Below are positions 57,236-64,000 of a stretch of DNA of 64,000 nt, in pieces. Source of the stretch: Bradysia coprophila. Lineage: Eukaryota > Arthropoda > Insecta > Diptera > Sciaridae. How positions within the stretch are numbered: the first letter of the stretch is position 1; each line of letters opens with the position of its first letter. Both the position numbers and the translations under genes were made by a program. The notes under the pieces were generated by a model. The model was not told where the DNA came from. It searched no databases and saw nothing but the letters and a program-made list of their open reading frames with translations. The stretch spans positions 5,070,473 to 5,134,472 of the forward strand of contig NW_023503423.1 in the NCBI RefSeq assembly GCF_014529535.1, in the 5' to 3' direction.

Positions 57236-58716
57236 ATGAGTTTGTCGGTTAAGTTTTTGTTATTAGTTTGTGCGATAGCGGTTCATGCTAAAGTAAGTAA
57301 CTTTTTTTCTAAATCTGTGCAATGGTTTGCTTGTAGATTAGGGTGTAGCGTTTTGCAGTCTTTTTTTATTTTTTTAAAGCCTGCGGATAGGTTCGATGCA
57401 GAATAATCCACTGATCACGAAAATAACAAAAAAAAAATTAATTTCGAAGCCCCCATGCGCACCTCTGAAAACCGACTTTTTGGTCACAGAGCCATAGTGA
57501 GAGCAGTTCTGCCGCCTGTGTTGAAACAAATTTGTTAAGTGTATATGATAACTACTCGTAGAGACTGTGGCTTCAATTTGGCATACTTTAAAATTAAAAA
57601 AAAATTCGACTCACCGATGAAAAATTACAAAAAGTGTTCCCGACAATGACTTTTCCAGAAATTTTTTGGAGTTGAAGCTTTCTAAAATCTGACTGGGAAG
57701 AAAAATAGCCGTGTCGTAGCTCATTTTAAAAGGCCTTAAAGGCTTAAAAAAAATGCAAAACGCTACACCCTATTGTATATTTGTCAGGGTTATATGATCC
57801 CATGGTCCATTATCAGCAAAATGAAGAACATGTCTTTTGAACTTTTGTGTGTTTTCTCCATTCATTATCCAGATGAATTAAACTTTAAACGAATCCATCT
57901 AATAAGGCAAGGTACGTCGAGAGGCCAATCCAATTGGGCACCTAGGCGTTCTATGTCTCAAACTTTTGATATACTGGATCATTCATAAATTTCGTAACGC
58001 TTTTTCAGTGCTGTCATCAAAATTAAATCTTATATAACTCAAGAGATATCCGCCCATTTAGGCTGTATTGGGGATAGAACGAAGTTTTAACTTGACAGGC
58101 CGCATACTTCTCGACTTATTTAAGATTTAGTTTTGATGACAGCACTGAAAAAGCGTTACAAAATTTATGAATGATCACTCATCTCATAACGTATGTATCC
58201 TAAATTACAGCCACTGAGCGAAGAAGAACGACAAGCAATGTTCATTGACATAGTGACGAATTGTAAAGCTCAAGAAGGAGCTTCAGATTCCGACATTCAG
58301 GAAATGGCCAACCATCAACCACCATCAACTCATGCAGGCCAATGTTTAAATGCCTGTACTATGGAGGCCGTCGGAATTGTAAGAAAGTTGCCTTTTTTCG
58401 CGAGCAAATCCTTACTTTAATTTCAATTGAATTTGTCCAATTCAGATGAAAGATGGACGATTGTCGCTTGAAGGATCTATCAAAGTTGGTGAAATGACTG
58501 GCGATGCGGCAAGGATTAAGAATGTTGAACTGGTCAGCAGAGAATGTGAATCGACCGTTGGATCTGATCGGTAACACTTTGAATGAATTGTTTTTAAAGT
58601 TTTTTGGAGCAAAAATGATTTTTTGTTGTAGTTGTGATACAGCGCTTCAAATCGCTCTGTGTGTAGCTAAATCTGCAGCCGCTCATGGAATTGACCCCAC
58701 CAAGGAATTGATGTAA
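57236..58716 (+). CDS. Divergent classical odorant-binding protein, OBP-F (4 exons)
   Basis: Exons 57236-57292, 58211-58378, 58446-58570 and 58632-58716 give 144 residues. Signal peptide SLSVKFLLLVCAIAVHA. Cys1 VTNCKAQ, Cys2-x3-Cys3 CLNAC, Cys4 RECES, Cys5-x8-Cys6 CDTALQIALC. Exon 2 is uninterrupted from the mature start to past Cys3, so the intron after Cys1 found in the other five genes is absent; the intron after GI is shared with C, D and E. Intron 1 holds a 434-bp element and a palindromic element. Confidence 0.9.
57339..57772. mobile_element. Single-arm relative of the 35928 fold-back, in OBP-F intron 1
   Basis: Ends TAGGGTGTAGCGTTTTGCA and complement TGCAAAACGCTACACCCTA. The interior matches one arm of 35928-37372. 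Flanks TTGTAGAT (57331-57338) and TTGTATAT (57773-57780) agree at seven of eight bases, supporting an 8-bp target duplication. Confidence 0.8.
57973..58178. mobile_element. Palindromic element in OBP-F intron 1
   Basis: GATCATTCATAAATTTCGTA and CGCTTTTTCAGTGCTGTCAT are answered by their near-exact complements ending about 58178, 30 bases before the exon 2 acceptor. Non-coding. Confidence 0.7.
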
Positions 58717-59686
58717 AGTGATTATATTGTCGAATTGATGAATAAATACTTAAATGCTAAAAAAATCTTTCTGATTCTGAGGTACAAGATGTGTGTGTAT
58801 TTCCACGTTTTAGTCGTAGCGTACCGATTCTTTTCGCCTCCGAAAACTCCTACTAAACTTATCAAATAAGGATGTAGTGCAGGCAGTAAGTACTATTTTC
58901 GTACAATTGTTTACAACCAAAAAGTTCTAGGGCTCCCCTGTGATTATTTCTAAGATATCATTTCCAAAGTTATCATCTTTCGACTAGTCTTTAAAAAAAA
59001 ACCCTTTCATCACTTCTACTCGTTTCATAGCCAATCCGTAATCATTCCTCAGTCTCTTCTTAATGGTTTAGGACCGAATGAGTGGGAAAAAAGCAGATTT
59101 TAGAGTGATAGCCACGACCTATTTTGGGAAAACATTTTTCGAAAATTTACAAAAAAAAATGCTTCTGGAAAAGTTAGGGAAAATGTGGGAAAGCTGTTAT
59201 CTTAACAAAACGACAGCCATCTCATAAACAATTATCAATTAATTGATCCTACAATGTTTTGTAGACATTGCTTCCCACAATGCTTAATTTATAAAGCGAT
59301 TATAGTGAATAATGGACTCAACGTAATGACATGCAGCGAAGCGTCTGTTCATCGACTAGCTATAATGACTTTAAATTATAAACAAACAAGTTCTGAACGA
59401 GCCGTCAATTGAATATTCTATTCTAATTACTATCATAGTAAATGTATCGAAAGTGAAGTGCAATGTGATGCAATCAATAGCAATTGTCTGAAGAGGGATT
59501 CTTTTGAAAACCAGCTTGCCGAAATCGGACGCAATAGTGGATAGTGGATAGTTATAATATCGGTCCCTAATATGTCCATTCCACTCAACAAAAAATACTC
59601 CGTGAGAGAGCTGTTAGAGAGTGAACTCTGTCAAATAAACAAAAAAAAATTGAAAAAAAGCAATTGTGTCTCTCACACGGAGTACT
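58717..59686. other. Intergenic, downstream of OBP-F
   Basis: An end fragment of the long-TIR transposon family occurs at 59495-59530 (GAGGGATTCTTTTGAAAACC). A hairpin TACTCCGTGAGAGAG / CTCTCACACGGAGTA lies at 59596-59685. No gene. Confidence 0.45.
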
Positions 59687-60688
59687 TTTTAGCCCCGTAC
59701 GAAGTACAAAGGGGCTTATAGGATTACGATGCCGTGTGTAATTGATGGAATTCGAAGCAGACGGTAAGGGCAAAGTGTTTGCCTATGTTCATAGATGACG
59801 AATCTGCAATAAAAATTTTGTCTGTCCGTCTGTCCGTCTGTCACGTCGATATCTTGAGTAAATCAAATCCGATTTCAAATTTTTTTTTCCCTGAAAGATA
59901 GTCGAAATAGTGAGGCTAAGTTCGAAGATGGGCATATTCGGGTCGGCCCTTCGTGAGTTAGGGCCACCTAAGTGATTTAAGGTCTTTTGGTGATATTTAT
60001 CGCAAAATAAATGATAGAAATGTAAATGACACGGCAAATGATAGGTATTGTCAATACCAATCCAGGAAAAAAAAGTTTTTTTTAAATCGGGTGAGTGGAC
60101 CGTGAGTTAGGGCCTTAGAAGTGAAATGCTACTAGGGCCCTATGTGTATTTTACATAGAACTCGAGTAAATTTCATTCGTTTTTCGTAATTTTTGTTTGA
60201 TTTGGAAGGTAATCGAATGCCGAATAGAATGTTGTTGAAAAAAAAAAAATTGGATCCTTGGCCTAAGGCCGCTACTAGGGCCCTAAGTGTATTTTACATA
60301 GAACTCGAGTAAATTTCACCCGTTTTTCGTAATTTTTGTTTCATTTGGAAGGTAATCAAAGGCCGAATAGAATGTAGTTGCAAAAAATTTAAATTTAGGT
60401 CCTCGGACTGAGACCGATACTAGGCCCTTAAAAAAATAAAATTTTAGGGCGATTTGAAATTTTTGTTTCATTTGAAAGGAACGTCGTACGGGGCTTCGTA
60501 ATTGCGCTATGCGCAATTTTTAAGATGTACACATTTCATAATAATTTTACTTTAACTACATTAACCGGCGCAATAGGCTTACGGTCAAAGTAGGGTGACA
60601 GACGCACTAGGGTCACGTACGCAATAGATATACGGGTTTGTACGGGGCTCAGTCGCAGCAAACGCTCCGACTGTTCTGATGGCTCGTT
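59687..60688. mobile_element. ~1 kb dispersed element, inverted copy of 38241-39205
   Basis: Starts AGCCCCGTACGAAGTAC and ends in the complement of the left end of the other copy (GTTCTGATGGCTCG). Same microsatellite, GGGCCCTA blocks and ATTGCGCTATGCGCAAT palindrome. Together the two copies form a 21-kb-spaced inverted pair around OBP-C to OBP-F. Confidence 0.75.
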
Positions 60689-61699
60689 TGGTAAAAGGAA
60701 ACTAAGCATAACAGCCAAAACCATTCAAATTCCTTTATGTTTGCGTGGAAAATTGATAATTTTGAAAAATTTCTGACGGCGTTCCTGCGCATCTGAAACA
60801 TGTATCGAATACACCAAGAAATAGTTTCCACTGATTACTATTGGTATTAACATTCCAATGACACCCAACTTGAATGGACACTTGAATTTGACTTTGAATC
60901 ATTTTTTCGAAATCGTTTTGTCTTACGCGAAATTCCACAACACCTCAGATGCACAGAAACCATTAGAAATATTCAATTTTTTACCCATATTTTCAACGGC
61001 TCATATCTCATTGTAGGTGAATTCTACGCCTTACAAGACATTGTACGTTTCGTGTAACTGAAGAAATTCCCATAAGAAATGTGCATTTTTCGGATTTCGA
61101 TCATCTCTCACATCGAGGAATTTTTATGAAAGTGATGGCTTTGTCTTCGAGTGACCAATAGCAGTGGTCACACTAAAATTTTCGTGTCCTACCGCAGGAC
61201 ATTTTTTTGAGATTTATTAAAGAAAATAACAGATATTCCAACTATGTTTCAAAGTAGTTATTTATGCCACTAGAAACTTTAGATGGGAATCTGGGAATCT
61301 CTGGGGGATAAAATATTGTATTTGACTCAATGCAAAGTACTTTATTATGCTCACGATGTGTATTATGGCAAACGATTAGTTATGGGAATATTTATAACAC
61401 CCTTATATGCATCAGTACCATCCTTGACTGGCTGTTGTTCCTTGTATCGACTCTTTATTTTGCAGAAGGTTTGTGCTGAATACAGTATTTGCGTGGCTCA
61501 AATAAAAACATGCTTTTGCCAGTCACGAAATCACTAGATGTTCAAAATGTCCAAGAATATCTTTCGTCTATGATAATCTAAGCCAATAATCATATGAAGT
61601 CAGGTCGAAAATTATTTTAATTTACTTTTAGAGCTCAAAATCCGCTTGATTGTTACTTAATTAAAGTTCCTGAAGTGCCCTACGTAGGACAGTAGGACA
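60689..61699. other. Intergenic with transposon-end remnants
   Basis: 61030-61160 is a diverged copy of the internal TIR segment of the long-TIR family (GTGTAACTGAAGAAATTCCC, ATGTGCATTTTTCGG). A minus-strand frame at 60725-60891 encodes a short hydrophobic-then-basic tail of uncertain origin. Repeated GTAGGACA words occur near 61690. Confidence 0.4.
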
Positions 61700-61817
61700 A
61701 CCCGAGTAAAAATAAAAGTCTCAAAGGTTCGAAAAGAGACGTCTTACAATACAAAGGATTTGCGACCGTGAGACGTCTCTTTTCGAACCTTTGAGACTTT
61801 TATTTGTACTCGGGAAG
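61700..61817. mobile_element. Palindromic MITE (copy 2 of the 26157 family)
   Basis: CCCGAGTAAAAATAAAAGTC and complement at the right, with GGTTCGAAAAGAGACGTCT in both arms. It is inserted into a GTAGGACA-rich sequence. Confidence 0.75.
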
Positions 61818-63093
61818 TAGGACAAATTTCGAAAAAGTAGGACAAAGTAGGAAAGTAGGACACTGTGGGAGCACTGCAATAGCTATCGAGGCACAAATAG
61901 AAAAATCCACTAGAAAATGCGTCCGATTGCGGCAGGCTGTTTTTCGAAAGAATCCCTCAAACTCTCAATTATATGATGTTCGAGTAAATTTTTGGTGTCC
62001 ACTGTACACGTACACCCATTTAAGTGTTGTCCAAAATAATTGGCCAATTTAATGTTTATGGACCGTGATCTAAATATATTTACCACGTCTATTATAGACA
62101 TGATCATCTTCAGGTTACGGTACTTTCATGTCATCTCAAACGTACTTGAACGTTATATATGAATGTTAAATGTTAAAACGATCTAAAATGCGTAAAGCAC
62201 CCTGACAAATGGATTTTGACTCCAGAGTCGAAATATAGAACTGACAGATTAAAAATAAAAAATCAATTTAATGTATTAACATCGTCCTTCAAAAACTACA
62301 TGCTAACGGCTTTTGATAGGTCGGGACAATCGAAAGAAATTTTGAAAATTTATAAAGGTAAAATTCACTTGAATTAAAAAAAATATGATCACATTACACG
62401 CACAATTTAGCATGCCGCATGTCGCTGTTTAGAGTTAGTTAATCATCACAAGTTTACTTAGAATTAATTATTCAAATATTGAAATCACTGTTTAACTTAA
62501 TCTAGTCGTTGTTAAGTACATTCACGTTCACAAGCTTTAAAATGTGAAGGAAAAACGTGGGCTCATCGACCAGTGCCCAGGTGCGGAATGGCTTTTTCTG
62601 GGTGCTATCATTTCTCTGTTCAAACAGTTGCCTTAAGATGGACTTGAAAGTACCCTGTTAACCTGGGTCACTGACCTATCAATTCACCAACATGTAGAAG
62701 TAGAGGTGCGACTCCGCGAGAGTTATGAAACTGTTAAATTAAGTTATGAATGAGAGTTTAGAGTCATGATGGTCGTGATTCATGTTACCACTTTCTTTCA
62801 TATTACTAGTTATTACAATGGCCGTGGGACACGATTGTTTCTAGCTGTTGGCCCCTCGCTGGTTTTCCTTAACATTTCAAAGTGTTTGTTACAATGTTAC
62901 AATGTCTCAAGAGATATAATAGATAAATTGCATTTAAAATGATTTAATTTGAATGCACTTAACAATTTCTATCTTATTTTTAATTGGAATCAATTGGTCA
63001 GTTTACTCTATTTAAGAGCGTACATGCACAGGTAAAATTCAGTATCTGTCTGGGGTGTTCATATTTTGCATTGTTTTCCACACCAGTACTGCG
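61818..63093. other. Intergenic, upstream of the takeout-like gene
   Basis: 61900-61965 is an end fragment of the long-TIR family (ATGCGTCCGATTGCGGCAGG ... GAATCCCTC). The rest shows no gene or repeat I can support. Confidence 0.4.
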
Positions 63094-63772
63094 ATGATAT
63101 TCGTTAGAAGTTTAGTGGCTCTTCTCGTTTTAGTTTTCGTCGCGGAGAACGCTAAGGGTGACGATTTCCGTAGGTTTTCAGTGTGAAACGTTTTCGTATT
63201 TTAATTACAAAACAGTGAAACAAAGAAAATTTGTAAATTTTAGCTTCGTCAATCGAACGGTGTAAATTCGAAGACAATGAATGCCTCAAAAAATCATGGA
63301 ATAAATACATAAAACTTTCTGGTAATCCAAATGGTAAGAAGTTTGAGACGATGAGGAATCGAAAAGCACAAGCGCATATTGAAACGGTTTTGAATATTCG
63401 ATAAAATCCGCAGGTTTACCAGAATTAAAGGTTCCGGATACACACAACTACAAGATACCCATGGTGACCATTACACCCGGAGAAGGACCGCTGGATGTTA
63501 AGCTCATAATGAGAGATATTGATTTGACCGGATTCGATCATGCTGTTGTTGATAGGATTGAGTAAGAAAAGTACGTTCCGTTTAAGGGCATATTTGACCA
63601 CTCACACGATTGTTTACACTTCTAAGTGAATTTCCAAAAGATCCGAAACAGATGTCCCAATTTACCATCTCCATACATATTTCCTACATCCGAATAGAAG
63701 GAATGTACAACGTAACTGGAAAAGTTTTATTACTACCGGTTACCGGTGCAGATGAGGGAGAAGTGAAATTCG
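63094..63772 (+). CDS. Takeout/JHBP-family protein, 5' part (cut by window end)
   Basis: Exons 63094-63169, 63244-63333, 63414-63561 and 63627-63772, the last ending at a GTAAG donor, so the gene continues beyond the window. A signal peptide (IFVRSLVALLVLVFVAENAKG) is followed by the family's paired N-terminal cysteines in ERCKFEDNECLKKSW. Then come GLPELKVPD and PGEGPLDVKLIMRDIDLTGF, and the strand region YNVTGKVLLLPVTG. The family is secreted and binds hydrophobic ligands such as juvenile hormone; members are linked to feeding and circadian behaviour. The exact ligand is unknown. About 153 residues are visible of the usual ~250. Confidence 0.85.
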
Positions 63773-63864
63773 GTAAGTTTTACATGTACGTTGAAAATTC
63801 CGTTAAAACTCGGCTGGGATGTCTTGGAACTTAACCAGTTACATGCATTGTACGAGAAAGTGTA

Positions 63865-63935
63865 ATAGTACGCTCTTTTGTTTAATTGAACGCGGCACTG
63901 ACGTTCAATTAAACAAAAGTGCGTCTTCCCGAATA
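63865..63935. repeat. Small palindrome in intron 4 of the takeout-like gene
   Basis: CTTTTGTTTAATTGAACG and its complement CGTTCAATTAAACAAAAG surround a short spacer. Possibly a tiny MITE or a cruciform-forming site. Confidence 0.6.
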
Positions 63936-64000
63936 GTCCAAACAGAGCACTGTTTAAAATGGTTGTTTAAGTAACGCGAGTGAAAGTTCAACCTTACAAA

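Noticed and set aside
59789-60037. 82-codon frame ending in an RRTDGQT segment
   Set aside because: Encoded by the GACGGACAGACGG microsatellite of the 1 kb dispersed element; repeated with frame breaks in the other copies.

Overview
This is an AT-rich, repeat-dense piece of eukaryotic nuclear DNA from an insect, most likely a fly of the lower Diptera. The insect call rests on six classical odorant-binding protein (OBP) genes with short phase-conserved introns, a clip-domain serine protease homologue, a takeout/JHBP-type gene and a Jockey-like non-LTR retrotransposon. The fly call is inference. No bacterial-type operon is present.

Host genes, left to right. OBP-A (7571-10350, +). A clip-domain serine protease homologue with a replaced catalytic His (19937-22815, +). 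OBP-B (35472-37766, minus strand), whose third intron holds a stack of nested mobile elements. A tandem array of three close paralogues, OBP-C, OBP-D and OBP-E (40753-54455, +). A divergent OBP-F (57236-58716, +). The 5' part of a takeout/JHBP-family gene (from 63094, cut by the window end). All exon joins were deduced by hand from GT/AG sites, reading frame and family cysteine spacing. OBP-C, -D and -E share a promoter block ending in a TATA-like box.

Mobile DNA dominates the rest. (1) At 11180-19173 lies an ~8 kb element with ~250-280 bp inverted termini. It carries a decayed multi-exon gene for an unclassified DDE-like protein. A second element, an apparently intact hAT-like transposon (11842-15728), sits in an intron of that gene. 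A palindromic element (18479-18929) is inserted in its right terminus. (2) At 23058-34023 lies a Jockey-type retrotransposon with a 12-bp target-site duplication, split by a ~6.3 kb insertion. That insertion carries an intact eight-exon gene for a DUF4806-like protein with C-terminal repeats, flanked by degenerate repeat tracts. (3) Numerous MITE, SINE and fold-back elements have readable target-site duplications, and several are nested. (4) Inverted ~1 kb repeats at 38241-39205 and 59687-60688 bracket the + strand OBP cluster.

The genes do not form one pathway. The recurrent theme is an extracellular chemosensory carrier cluster growing by tandem duplication inside transposon-rich DNA. The two most unusual items are the long-TIR element with its unclassified transposase and the DUF4806-gene-bearing insertion.
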